64,000 bases of DNA from Massospora cicadina (lineage: Eukaryota; Entomophthoromycota; Entomophthoromycetes; Entomophthorales; Entomophthoraceae). Made by a program: the position numbers and the translations under genes. Below are positions 12,601 to 23,754 of the stretch, in pieces. The first letter of the stretch is position 1. Every line of letters starts with the position of its first letter. The notes below the pieces were generated by a model. That model had not been told where the DNA came from, did no database searches, and worked only from the letters and a program-made list of their open reading frames with translations. Location of the stretch: positions 1 to 64,000 of the forward strand of contig JAKSZP010014506.1 in NCBI GenBank assembly GCA_022478985.1. The letters run 5' to 3'.

Positions 12601-14700
12601 TAGTGTAAGGCTTTTCACTAAGGGCGAGAAGCCAGGTAGTGCCTACTACCCCTTTTTAGGTGGAAAAGGAAACTTTATATGAGATATCCTATATTTGTGC
12701 CCGCTTCAATCCCCTTCTTCCTAGAACTTGTTATGTTGAAAAGATTAAGCTCTTGTGTAAAGAATTTCCTCAACTCTACCAAAATGCCAGAAGTACTTCA
12801 GGTAAACCCTCCAATACCACTGCCCATTTTCCTTAAAATTGAAATTTTCAAAAATATTAATGTCTTTGTTTTATGACGTTATAAAACAATAATTCAATTT
12901 TGCCAAGTAGTATTGAAATTCCAATTCCAATTTTACCCTTCAATCTGTTATTTCTCCTTATGTCACTTTCTGTAATTTTATAAATTTGCTGTCAATTGAG
13001 AGCAGACATCCAAAGATGGAGCACGTCTCAATTTGGGAAAATTATAAAAAGTTTTAGAGAAAACTAAATTGGGGGTAGCCAATTAAGGCATGCCCCGCCA
13101 CCTCCCCTAATCTCAGTTCTCATGCCACAACGTGAATTATCCTTTCCCTACCTCAGTTCTTATGTTAACTTGTGAACTGACCCTGTCCCCTCATTCACAA
13201 GCCTTGGAAACCTGCAGCCAGATAAGATTCTGACCCAGAGCCACAGAAACCAAGAACTGTGTCACAAGATGCAAACCCCTTTCCCTATATAAAGGCCAGT
13301 GTCCTTGCTAGTGAGGGTACTGGACTACTTTGTTTTATAAGTGTTATCTGATTTTTCATTGAATCTTTTCTCCTCCCACTATTTCCATTTTGCCATATTT
13401 ATTATTTTTAAGCACCATGAAGCCCACCGAGGCCATTTCAGAGCATCCACAAAGAGTTACTTCCTCTCACCAACTAGAGGACTTAATGGCCACAATCACA
13501 GAAGTTGCAGTTTACTCCGGTGGCTGATCAGAACCCACCAGTGTTAACCAGAGCCAACTTTGGCTCCTCAAATCCTTACACCAGGGGACTTATTTTTTCA
13601 TGTCCTTAAATGCACGCTTTACCTCCTATACTGTGATCTTAGCAACTGGATCATGTTTGTCACTAAGCGAGCACCCCTGGAGAGCCAGCTTAACCAGGGC
13701 TAGTAGGGCTTCTGTCACTGTGCTATTTAGTTAGATAGGATGTAAGAAGTCGCCATAAAGATGTTCAGCTTCACATTCAATTTCACCTAGGTCACTAGAA
13801 ATGACACCTTCAGGAGTCTCTACCTGGAAGATTTTAGCGTGGATCTGGATTTCTTTAAGGCTGTCCAGGTTTTCCTAGTCATCGTCCACAGAAGGCTTTG
13901 ATGGCGGAAGGTTGCATTCTGCCATTGTTCATTATCATAATTTAAAGGAGCGCTTAATATTGTTTGTGATTTTTTAAATACTACTGCCACCATTCTTTGC
14001 TGTCCCGCTGTTCTCACTTCAGGATAGCCAGGGCATACTTTAGCTGTATATCAGAAGAATTACGTTTATAGGTTTTGGTTTTCTCATACTTAGCACAATC
14101 TTTCATAAGCTTTTCACTAATTATTTTTTGGCGGTCTAAGGGATCATGCCTGCCTGGTGATCTAGATATGCTATTATTTAATCAAACTCTTTTTTTGGCA
14201 ATGTAGCGTTAATCTGGGTCATGCAACATAGAGGAGGATAATTGCCACTCCTGAGGTGGTGGGGTGTCACCCAGATTGATGGTTATATGCACTATCATTT
14301 GGCCGCCTTCTGCATTATTGAAGACTTCACTAATCAACGTAGCCTGTCTGAAGTTAGATGATACAAGTGCATAGTCCAACTGGGAGCCACTTACGGTTCA
14401 TCAATAAAAATGTACTCCCACTGCATAAGGTTGGTGGGGTCATCGTCCTCCTCATCATTCATAAAACAAATCCTTTATTATCACAAGGGACATCAGAATA
14501 TCAAACGCCATACTAGAAATTCTTCTGTGAGTCATGAACATATCCTTACTTTCATTTGTCAAACAATTCATGTCGCCTGGTATAACTGTTCCAGCGTCAG
14601 TTTGTACTTCTGACAGGAATTATCAGAACTTTTTGTTTTCCTGGAGTTGGGTGATACATTGTTTGAATTTCACTCCTAGTTGATGTTAGCCTTGTCTAAG
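9660..14700 (-). pseudogene. Heavily decayed LINE (endonuclease, RT, zinc finger)
   Basis: On the minus strand, LINE landmarks occur in the right order but in broken frames. There is an endonuclease GDMN with CLTNESKD after it (14577 downward), and a stretch like QLDYALVSSNF from the endonuclease C-terminus near 14350. The RT start has LCPDNMQVE (near 12600) and then IPWGMKP. A block like G-L-H-stop-GDLMFPILIKFF stands where RG..QGDPLSPLLFN is expected (near 12060). ALEDDSE replaces ALADD near 11925. A zf-RVT-like C-X2-C...H...C lies near 10075-10025, followed by FKKYW. Many stops and shifts; older than the LINEs at 1244 and 58620. The open frame at 11497-11180 falls between RT and zinc finger and may be part of it. 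Confidence 0.72.
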
Positions 14701-14985
14701 AATTATGCTCATATATAATCTCAGGGTTGAGTTAATGATTAGATCTTGCTCACACATATTTATAGCCTTAAATGCTTTAATATTCTAGGATTTATCTTTA
14801 CAAGGTTGAGAGGCTATCTGAAGAGCAGAATCAATTCTAATCAGTTTAATATTTACTTTATATTTTACTAGTTGATATGCTAATCTAATGGCAAGCGAAT
14901 TGTAATTATTTATACAAACTTATTACATGAACAATTTTTCAATTGTATTACCTTTTTTGAATTGGGCCATTGCTGAATTGATAAA
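14701..14985. other. No gene seen; left flank of the LTR nest
   Basis: AT-rich. It may contain the 5' end of the decayed minus-strand LINE, but no landmark is readable. It ends at the TSD of the LTR element. Confidence 0.4.
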
Positions 14986-14990
14986 ACCAG
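14986..14990 (+). repeat. Left TSD of the gag-only LTR element
   Basis: ACCAG directly before the 5' LTR. The same five bases directly follow the far end of the split 3' LTR at 26966-26970. Confidence 0.8.
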
Positions 14991-16036
14991 AGTCATAATT
15001 GCAGATGACCACATATTCCAACCCTTTGACTGAATATGAAATTTGACAATTATGTTATAATTGTAGAGGGTCAGCAATAGTGGCTGAGTGATGAGAATAT
15101 TATTGGGCGGAATCTCCAATGATATTAGAGGTCACCAACTATGAATTATTGTCAGGCATCATCCCCAATAATAATTGAGGCCGCCAACAGATGATAATTT
15201 CATTGAGAATCATCCCTAATGCTAATTGAGGCTGCCAACAGATGACAATTTAGTTGGGAATCATCTCCAATGACATTTTTGGCCACCAATAGATAATAAT
15301 TTCATTGGGCGTCATCCTCAATGAAATTAAGAAATAATTTGATATTGGGATAATCCCCAATAGTCAAATTATAGGGAATCGTTCAAAACGGAATGGATTG
15401 GAGTCATAAGAAAATACCAAAACATTTGAATGCTGGAGGAAAAGTGGAATTATCATTGGTCAAATCAATCAGTTTCGTGTACCTAATACCAATTGTTTGG
15501 ACTGCAAAATTCCTGAGGATTATGCTGCCTAGAAAACCCAAGGCAACGGTGCCTGACGAGATTCAGTGCCTAACACTAAGGGTCAAAACCAGTATAGGAG
15601 CCCAAATATTCTCATCAGACAGCTGAAAAGTTGTGTGCTGATTTTAACCATAAAAACCCCAAATAGTTCCCAAATAAAATTAGATTCAAATTTTATAATA
15701 ACTTTATTGTTTAACATTGGTTGTTTAAACATTACTCTTAAGAGAAGAGTGCAAAGATTAGATATCTTTAGGTTAGTTTTATAAAAATCTCCACTTGGCT
15801 CTGCAAAAAGGGATAGGGAAAGTGTTACCTACTAGTATCAAAATATCTTCAAGAGGAAGAAGCATCTGTCTAGCGTTGGACAATACTCTCAACGTGACCT
15901 TTGGGGATTCAACTTTAGAAATAGTCTTCATACTATTATTGCCCCAGTTCATATTATTAATCAATGCAAGGATCCACAAATCTGTGCAGTTGAAATCCAG
16001 GGCTGAAAAGAGAGCAACAAAGCCCAAGATTTAACA
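14991..16036 (+). repeat. 5' LTR of the gag-only element
   Basis: Direct partner of 18706-19306 plus 26522-26965. The left part (about 15092-15361) is a minisatellite of five or more units of about 51 bases, each with a small imperfect inverted repeat of the form TTGGG-N6-CCCAA (a clear case at 15344-15361). The end reads TTTAACA at 16036, followed by TTGGTGCTCAC. The start is eroded: TGTTTCAG in the 3' copy, AGTCAT here. The open frames inside are not genes. Confidence 0.85.
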
Positions 16037-16037
16037 T

Positions 16038-16055
16038 TGGTGCTCACTACAGGGG
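16038..16055 (+). other. Likely primer-binding site of the gag-only element
   Basis: TGGTGCTCACTACAGGGG starts one base after the 5' LTR, the position and TGG start expected for pairing with the CCA end of a tRNA. I cannot say which tRNA. Confidence 0.6.
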
Positions 16056-16125
16056 TGTAGTTGAGTTGTTGAAAGCCAAATTAAAATAAGGATGTCTTTT
16101 TAAGGAAAAGCTTCAAAAGCTCTGG

Positions 16126-17398
16126 GTGGAACTACAGGTTGTCAATGAGAATGTTCTCAGCTCGTCTTCTCAGGTCAATGTTAGTACATTGGAGGAGCAT
16201 ATGATCAAGACGGAGGAAACGCTCAAACAATTAGGAGTAGTTAATAACGATTTATGCAGAAAAGTTGCCTCTTTAAAGCGGAAAGAGGGCGAACTCATCA
16301 AGGAAATTTTATTTCAGAAAATCAAATGGGAAGCAGATTGAGAACACATATGATGGTTTCATGAAGAGATGGCGAAAACGACCAAGCGAATAGAGGAATT
16401 GGAGAAACGCCAATGTGATTGTGAACAATTTGAGGCGAATGATGCTGAATCAAAAGCATGTGAAACGCCAAGCAATAAGGCCTCTCCACCCTGAAACATG
16501 CCAAAACCATTTGCTGGTGTGTTGGAAATGACTCATGAAGTCACTCCTATGGCTTCTCGAGTAGCTGGGTCAGGATCTCATATTAGTGGAACAACTGAGG
16601 AATTTTGAAATACACTAATATTTCCCACCTTTCACCGGGATAATGCCCCGGCGTTCTTCCACTTATTTGAGATGACCATGTTTGGCTATGCAGACTGACA
16701 AAAAGCAGTAACTGTAATGAACTGCTTTAGCACAGACTGCCAAAATTTGGTGCTACCTCACCTAAATGGAGATAATTGGTCATATGCAGAAGCAAAAGCA
16801 GCCATTATGTTGGAGTTTGGAAGCCCTACTCAGATGGTGAATCAAAAACAAGAGTTCATGGGTATTCAATTCCTCAAAGATGAGACTCTGGCTAGTTTCG
16901 CTGACCATTTTTACCAAGAAGCTCAGATCTTGGCAGGGGCAAAAATGCTAGATGATTTTTGATGCACGCATAGCCATGCAGGTAGCACTTTGGCCCTAAA
17001 GCAAATTGCATCAGAATATGGCATCAGCACTAATAACTGAAATAACGACCTCACAGATGGTGGACCATCTGTAGATGTTGGGATCAACATTTGATGCGCC
17101 AAATCAATCTTATAATGAAATTCCAACTGAGGATGATCACACTTTGGTGGAATTAGAAGATGATATTTTAGAAAACGTTGAAAAAGTCATTATTCATCAG
17201 AATCAAGATATGAAAGGGGAAAACCCTGATGGATCCAAGTGGAAGAATATATCAACTAGCCACTATTGGAAAGATGGAACGATGGAACAAGTTGCCACCA
17301 AAAGTTGGCAGAAGAAATCACAAAGATTTGTAAATGTTGTTATTCCTCAAGAGGAGGTTGAAATTGCCCAAAATTTGGGAAAAGGCCTTTCAGTCTAG
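16126..17398 (+). pseudogene. Retrotransposon gag, broken
   Basis: An ATG at 16126 begins a frame with a coiled-coil-like N-terminus (STLEEHMIKTEETLKQLG, then charged K/E stretches). A gag core follows at about 16630-16960: APAFFHLFEMTMFGYAD, then LPHLNGDNWSYAEAKAAIMLEFGS, QEFMGIQFLKDETLASFADHF. This is the usual pattern of Ty3-type capsid domains (aromatic-rich helix, then F..L.Q....S...F...F). A frameshift near 16955 moves the reading to a second frame ending at 17398. In-frame stops at about 16339, 16492, 16606, 16696 and 16960 are all TGA. No zinc knuckle was found, and no protease follows. Confidence 0.72.
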
Positions 17399-18693
17399 AT
17401 GCGGAACTATCTAGAACTGCAAGAGAACCAGTTCACCAGAAATCTATATTGAATAAAGCTGTTGGCAGGACCAGCTTGGGTTGCAACTGGGTCCACCGTC
17501 AGAAGCCCCAAGGCGTTAATGAGATCAGAATCTGAGGCGATTAATCCAGATAATAGTGGATGAAGTTGGTTGAACTTAAATTTGTTGTTTAATGAGAAAA
17601 AACGTGAGAAATACCAAAAATAGCATCTGATCTAGATGACTTTAGCAAAGAAAAATGTTACCAAATTAATCTGTGCAAATAGTGGATCATTTAAATATCT
17701 ATCAGCAGATCCAATCAAACGTTTGAATTGGAAATTAAAGCTGAGAAATAGGATCTGATCTAGACAAATTGGATAGGGGAAAACGTATCCATTGACAAGA
17801 AATAGGATCAGATCCTGACAAATTTTGGATTGAGAAAACGGCATTTAAAAGGTCATATCAACAGAAAGCCACATTACTGCCAATATTTTATTCAGCAGTA
17901 GAGCCAGCTTTGAGGATGAGTGCTGAACGTTACCCATCCTAACTGGCCAATATCCTGATTGAATTACAATTTTCAGGCATAAAAAACAACAATGATAATA
18001 AAAAAGGAAAAAACGAGTTGGACGCCTATGGATAAAGCTGTTCAAAATTATCAAGTCAGCAAATGTTGCCTTTATGATTGAATATTGAAGATGGTCAAAT
18101 AGGCAATAGGTCCACAAAAATACTTAAAGTATCAGGCTTAAAAAATATAAAAATATAAAAAAGAGAAAAGATAAAAATAATAAAAAGATGCATAAAAGAT
18201 AAAAATAAAAAATATTAAAAACCAATTTTAATAAAAACAGTAATGCATCTAGTGATATTCCCACCTACTGAGCGTGGAGGAAGGAAAATTAATGGGCACA
18301 AGTTCCAAGCGTTGGCAGGATCAGAAAGGGCTGAAACTAGGTCTGCTGGAATAGTCCCTATCAACAAGATGTTAAGACTCGTCCTGGGGTTTGTACAGGT
18401 GGCAAGAGTGCCAACAACGCGTCCTGGGGTTTGTACAGGTGGACCAGTTGATCTCTCACAACCAATGAGATGATGGGACTGGCACGGCATGATGTCATGG
18501 GAACCGCGCTCAAGAAGAGGTGGCAATGGGTAGAATCAAGGATATGAAGTCATCAAACTAAGCATAGCATATGGGCGTTGAGTGTGGACAGAGCTGCACT
18601 ATGCTGAGAACATAGAAATTTGACAAACCAAATATGAGCTCTAGCTGAGATGGCTTCTATTCCTGAGGGTCTAGTTACCATTATATATCTGGT
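17399..18693. other. Non-coding internal region of the gag-only element
   Basis: Where pol would stand there is only non-coding DNA. It holds an imperfect repeat with AAATAGGATC.GATC near 17744 and 17800, an almost pure A/T stretch at 18138-18235, and a 23-base perfect direct repeat beginning CGTCCTGGGGTTTGTAC at 18380-18402 and 18420-18442. No ORF with pol motifs on either strand. Confidence 0.65.
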
Positions 18694-18705
18694 CAAGAAG
18701 GGGGA
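18694..18705 (+). other. Polypurine tract of the gag-only element
   Basis: CAAGAAGGGGGA stands directly before TGTTTCAG, the start of the 3' LTR. A purine run at this place primes plus-strand DNA in LTR elements. Confidence 0.7.
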
Positions 18706-19306
18706 TGTTTCAGAATTGCAGATGACCACATAGTCCAACCATTTGACTGAATATGATATTCAACAATTATGTTATAATCATAGAGGGTCAGCAATAGTGG
18801 CTGAATGATAAAGTATTGTTGGGTGGAATCCCTGATGATATTAGAGGTCACCAACTATGAATTATTGTTGGGCATCATCCCCAATAATAATTGAGGCCGC
18901 TGACAGATGATAATTTTGTCAGGAATTATCCCCAATGCTAATGAGGCTACCAACAGATGACAATTTTGTCAGGAATCATCCCAATGACATTCTCAGCTGC
19001 TGATAGATTCTTATTTTGTCAGGCATCATCCCCAATGAAAATTAAGCAATAATTTGATATTGGGAAATTTTTAATAGTTGAATTATAGGGAATTGTTCAT
19101 AATGGAACAGATTGGAGTCATAAGAAAATACCAAAATGTTTGAATGTCGGAGGAAAAATGGAATTGTCATTGGTTAAAACAATCAGTTTTGTGTACCTAA
19201 TACCAATTGTTTGGACTGCCAAACGCTTGAGGATTACGCTGCCCAGAAAACCCAAGGAAGCGGTACCCAAAGAGATTCAGTGCCTAACACTAAGGGTCAA
19301 AACCAG
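18706..19306 (+). repeat. 3' LTR of the gag-only element, left half
   Basis: Matches 14991-15596, including the 51-base minisatellite (here 18806-19060). It stops at AAAACCAG, where the chromovirus is inserted. The right half is at 26522-26965. Confidence 0.88.
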
Positions 19307-19307
19307 C

Positions 19308-20677
19308 TTTAAGTCTTGGGGAATGTCCCTTGGATCTCGAGCAGATCATCTTTCCATTCCCAAATAACAAGATACCAAAGAGGATGGCAGTACTCTCATC
19401 GCTCAGAGCAATCTCGCTCATGTAGTAGATGAGCGATGGGTGACAGCCCTTCCACTTTGGATCCCACCCTATACCCACACTCACCTTGGCAGAACTGTTG
19501 TGGAGAATTAGTGAAATCTGTGCCAAGATTACCAAATTGAAATCGGTCAGATCTAATTTGGGTGGTAATCTGGCTGATGGCCAAAATTTGAATGGCTGTA
19601 AAATCATGAAGAATGAGATATTGGCTGGATCACCCAACAGCTCCAATAAAATCACTAAATCAGTAGAACAAATATCAGGCGCCATCAACGAGGGTTTATA
19701 GCCCTCTGATAGTAATTCAGGCATTGTGCCCGATGTGCTGCTGTTGACTGAACAAATGGTTAAATGACCAAGCGCAGGTGGGTTGGCCACCCTGAACCCG
19801 TTCCCAACCTAATGGTCCCATCCCTATATGGGATGGCCTTGGGAAATTCCCGTCGCTTGTCTGGCCAAATGCCATCATGCTAATTGTCAGGAATGTAGTC
19901 AAGCCCTGGCTCAGACGTTTGAGGTCAAACTAACAGAGACTCAGCATGCTGCTGAATTTTGCAAAATCAGTTCCCAAAGAATAAACCCGCCCATTCCCAA
20001 ACAATTCACCAGTTAGGTCTAGTCTGTGGGACCTAACTCTGTCCTGTCACTACCCAATTGACCACTATTTAATCAGTTGCTTGGCACTGAGAAAATTGTT
20101 GGTCGATTTTTCTTACTTTCCTTTCCAAATAAAATTTTTTAAAAAAAACCAAATTTTTATTTCCCTTTCTGACCGTATCCCAGATGACATTTCCCTGGTG
20201 GCCTGTCACCCCGCACTCTGGGTGGGCTTTACCAATTCTTTTTGGTCACTATGGCTCCCTCCATTGCTGATTGGGTCCAGCGAGTCCAATATTTTTGGCT
20301 CCACAATCCTGCTCTTATGAACTTCTGGCAGCAGTACATGGGGATCTTATGGCCCTATGTCCATCAATGGAAAGAAAGGATTCATCTCCTTGTTGCTTCC
20401 AATGAGATGGCCTCACATGCCAAGGATCTCGTCAAAACTATCACAATAAACCCACCTCCTGCAGCTAGAAACACCGAGTTGGGAACAGGTTCAGTGTGGT
20501 TTGTCATCGGGATACTCTTCACCTTGCTGTTGCGCCACCACTTCGTGGTATCACATTTCCCGGCTCCATATCAAGTTTTATGGTTGGCAATGCCTCTGGC
20601 ATTATGGCTTGCTTTTTGGGTGCTCACACATCCTGACTGGCAGGCTGGTCTAAACTTCTTCTGCCGTTTCCATGACA
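19308..20677 (+). repeat. 5' LTR of the chromovirus
   Basis: Direct partner of 25148-26521. It starts TTTAAGTC (TGTAAGTC in the other LTR) and ends CATGACA. The last ~650 bases differ from the partner at only about five positions, while the first ~715 differ far more. A TATA-like TATTTAAT (20066-20073) and AATAAA (20128-20133) suggest the U3/R region. Confidence 0.9.
20066..20133 (+). promoter_or_regulatory. Putative TATA box and poly-A signal in the LTR
   Basis: TATTTAAT at 20066-20073 and AATAAA at 20128-20133 are spaced as a TATA box and polyadenylation signal bracketing a short R region. The identical pair lies in the 3' LTR near 25911 and 25973. Assignment is by pattern only. Confidence 0.45.
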
Positions 20678-21348
20678 TAATCAACCAACCATTATTTCCA
20701 GCCACTTCCGCCTTGGTTTTTGAATTGGGCGCCACAGTGGTTACCCTCTACCAGATGAAAGTACAATCAGTTGTGTGTTGTTTGTTGTTTGTTTGGTCAC
20801 TTTTTGACTTTGGGAGAAGCATCTGCTCTATTTTGGGAAACCTTTTTCAAGCCACCCAAGATGTGCAGACTGCATCTCCTCTTACTTCCTCCAGCCCAGG
20901 AAAAAGATCTAGTATCCCCTCCAAAGAGATCGCCAAACATGTTCTTGACGCGCTCGCCAAAGTACAAATGCAGACAACAATCATACTCAATAATGCTTCT
21001 GCGATATCTAATGATCAACAAGGGCTCGCGTTGTTAGATGCCATGGGTGGAGATGCCCACCATTGGGTGAGAAGTCTTTTGCATTTTTCCTCACAAGAAG
21101 GAGACTCCACCCCCCTGACGGCTGTTGTATCAGCCGCCTTAAAACCCCTAGTGTCCCAATCCAACCACTTATTCAGACTACTCCTTGCCATGGTCGAAGC
21201 CTTTAGTTTGGTTTCTTTTCTTCTACCTTTCATGAGCTGGGTCCCGCGTCAGGCCTATCTATTGATATGCTTCAGGCAGTCTTTAGAGCGATCTTGGATT
21301 TGGTTTCCGCTCATCACGTGGCCTGGTCTACCATCCAAGAATCAGTAG
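20242..21348 (+). CDS. Membrane-protein-like ORF in gag position, starting in the LTR
   Basis: An uninterrupted 368-codon frame whose first ~145 codons lie in the 5' LTR; a second ATG at 20251 is equally possible. The N-terminus is rich in aromatic residues (W, Y, F). Hydrophobic segments follow: roughly residues 84-103, 109-129, 153-170 and 176-199, so up to four membrane helices. The C-terminal half is Ser/Thr-rich, then helical. It stands where gag is expected, but I see no capsid motif and no zinc knuckle. Ty1 also begins its gag frame in the LTR, so the layout has precedent. Near the end another frame (LQAVFRAILDLVSAHHVAWS) looks more protein-like, so a frameshift is likely. A truncated copy is in the 3' LTR (26086-26559). 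Function unknown. Confidence 0.55.
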   Translation: MVTMAPSIADWVQRVQYFWLHNPALMNFWQQYMGILWPYVHQWKERIHLLVASNEMASHAKDLVKTITINPPPAARNTELGTGSVWFVIGILFTLLLRHHFVVSHFPAPYQVLWLAMPLALWLAFWVLTHPDWQAGLNFFCRFHDIINQPLFPATSALVFELGATVVTLYQMKVQSVVCCLLFVWSLFDFGRSICSILGNLFQATQDVQTASPLTSSSPGKRSSIPSKEIAKHVLDALAKVQMQTTIILNNASAISNDQQGLALLDAMGGDAHHWVRSLLHFSSQEGDSTPLTAVVSAALKPLVSQSNHLFRLLLAMVEAFSLVSFLLPFMSWVPRQAYLLICFRQSLERSWIWFPLITWPGLPSKNQ

Positions 21349-21355
21349 ATCAAAT

Positions 21356-22375
21356 ATGTGCCACTGCAACTACAATCAAAGCGTTACCTCGCCACGTTTC
21401 CCCATATCAGAAGGGAACTTTATGATAGGATTTCCTAACAAAGATGTAGATGAAACCCCTGTCAACAAAATAGCAGTTGACGAGGGTCCCAACCCTGCCA
21501 TAACCCCCGAGTCTGAGTTGGCATTTCCAGAGTTAACTATTAATGATTCTGTTCAAGCCCAGACAGAGGAAATGATTTCCCCTGCACTCGAACTTCCAAT
21601 TTTCGCCCCAGCTAAGAACCCTGACCCTGGTCCCAACATATCCATTATTTCTTCAGTTGTCCATGAGTCAGTCAAATCTCCCAATAAACAGATTTCCGCT
21701 TATTTCCTTGTCCTTATGAAAATAAGTATTGGTCCACATCATGTCTCCTTCAAAGCTCTGGTGGATACTGGAGCAGCGGGGAACTTCATGAGTGTTGAGT
21801 TGGCACAACAATTAAAACTGGAAATGGATGTGGGCTCTTCAGTAATGGTGGCCTCATCTTCTTACCAGTCTTTGTATGTTGTTCACCGGCTGATCCACTT
21901 CTCAATCCACCAATATAACTTCTGCGATCACTTTTCAGCCATGCCAAACTTGGTGTTTCTGGTGATCTTGGGTGTGGGATGGTGGCGCCAACAACATGTG
22001 AAGATTCATTTAGAGTCTAATACGTTGTCATTTACCAATGATGATTTGGAGGGAGAGTTCCCTTTGATCAACACCCTCAAGAATATACAAGGGACCAGCT
22101 CTATCACTACCCTAGTTACTTCCGCGGGCATTCCGGCCAATTTTCCTGAAAGCTTAATGCAATATCGGAGAATCTTTGATATGGAAAAGGCGGATTGTCT
22201 GCCAAAACATACTAGGTACAATTGTGGATTTCAGACAACCGTAAAGTTGGTGAACATCAACTTCCCGTTGTATCCTCAAACAGCGGAGGAAGAGGTTGTA
22301 CTCAATACCTGGTTGGACGATATGTTAAAAAAGGTTGGTTGTTCAAAGAGACCTCACCCGTCGCCTCCTCTATAG
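21356..22375 (+). pseudogene. Chromovirus pol: spacer and aspartic protease
   Basis: The frame begins with a low-complexity acidic/proline-rich spacer. A retroviral-type aspartic protease follows: KALVDTGAAGNFMS with the catalytic DTG at 21764-21772, and VILGVGWWRQQHVKIHLES near 21965 forming the second half. The same protease pattern is in the fragment at 56482-56814. After it comes the linker to RT (AEEEVVLNTWLDDML). The frame stops at 22375, while RT continues in another frame from about 22290, so there is a frameshift. Confidence 0.85.
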
Positions 22376-23500
22376 TCTTTGCAAGAAAATTGGATGGAAC
22401 GCTCTGTCCTTGCGTGGATTATGGTCACTTGAACAAAATAACAGTTACAGATCCCTACCAATTGCCTTTGGAGCAGACAATCAGTAAGGAAATTAAAAAT
22501 CCTGTGTGTTCTCAAAACTGGATCTGGTGAACATTTTCAACTAAATTTGGGTAATGGAAGACAGGAATGGTTGACCACAATCTGAATGAGGCGAGGCATT
22601 TTTCAATTTCACGTAATGCCCTTTGTGTTGAAAAATGCTCCCGCTATGTTTCAACAAATGATTGACAATGCGTTAAGGGATTTCTGGTTCTCTTGTGCTA
22701 TTGCATACATTGATGATATCCTAGTTCATTCCCCAACTCCTGAACAACACGCTATCAACTTAAAAGTAGTGATGGTCGCCTTGCATAAAGCAGGGTTGTT
22801 CCTCAAAGCTTCCAAGTGCGAGTTTTATAAGGAAGAGGTCACATTTCTCAGAAACCTGGTTCTTAAATAAGGTGTCACTATCCCTTCCAACAAATTAGAT
22901 GTGATCTGAGAATGGCCAACTCCAACTACACAGAAGCAACTTCGGAGTTTCTTGGGAACTATCATTTTTTAAAAAAAAAATTTCCCCTGCACTTTCCCAG
23001 TTGGCCGCCTCACTCCATCCCCTAACTGGGAAAAACGTACCATTTTATTGGACCCCTGAATGCCAGCAGGCGTTTAAATCAATCAAGGAGGAGTTCGTGT
23101 CTCCTCCCATTTTGAAACACGCCAATCCCACCAAGCCATATATTGTCACATGTGATGCTTTATCGGTAGCAGTGGGCGTGGTGCTGCTTCAGGACCACAA
23201 TGGTCTTGAACATCCGGTTGCTTATTTCTCCTGAAAATTCACCGCTATGGAGCAGTTTTGGGCCATTTATGACAAGGAACTGGCTGCTGTTGCATGGGCA
23301 TTAACTCATTGGTGGTACCTGTTGCAAGGTGCTCATCATGAGCTAATGGTTCACATGGATCACCAGGCTCCCTTGTATTTCCGAAAACCCCAAAAGTTGG
23401 TGCATTGGCAGGCCCAAACCTATTGGGACCTGTGCAGCTTTAACTTCAAATATGAATTTTTCAAAGGTGCGCTCAATGTCCTTCCTGATTTCTTAAGCCA
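22290..23500 (+). pseudogene. Chromovirus pol: reverse transcriptase and RNase H
   Basis: RT blocks in order: SPVASSIVFARKLDGTLCPCVDYGHLNKITV (near 22350), RRGIFQFHVMPFVLKNAPAMFQQMI (22590), and the catalytic YIDD at 22706-22717. The connection domain follows (SFLGT near 22950), then RNase H with TCDALSVAVGVVLLQ (23150), DKELAAVAWAL (23270) and a terminal DFLSHSP (23480). In-frame TGA near 22528, 22906 and 23232, TAA near 22868, and shifts near 22550 and 22980 break it. In the family RT copies the RNA and RNase H removes it. Confidence 0.92.
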
Positions 23501-23754
23501 TAGTCCAGCTCACTGTCCCTCGGAACCTGAGGAAGTGGATCTCATTACCATAATTCCTACCACTCAGATTCTGTCGATTGTTCCCTCCATTGTTTCCTCC
23601 ACTGTTCTGTCTCCCAACGATCCATTATTGGCTCAAGTTTTAGCCAGTCAAATGGCCTGCCCTGAGGGCATGAAGTTGGTTGAGCAGTTGGTTCACTCGA
23701 GTATCAAACACTCCCTACACTCCTTAGAAGAGGGGCTCATTTACTTCCATTTTC

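Noticed and set aside
15092..15361. CRISPR array
   Set aside because: The units are tandem without unique spacers, of about 51 bases, and lie in a eukaryotic LTR with a second copy in the partner LTR. The same holds for 31283-31620 and 61481-61930.
16322..18526. Minus-strand frames in the gag-only element and plus frame 18243-18473
   Set aside because: No motif, low coding character, and they overlap the gag or the non-coding interior. Treated as chance frames.
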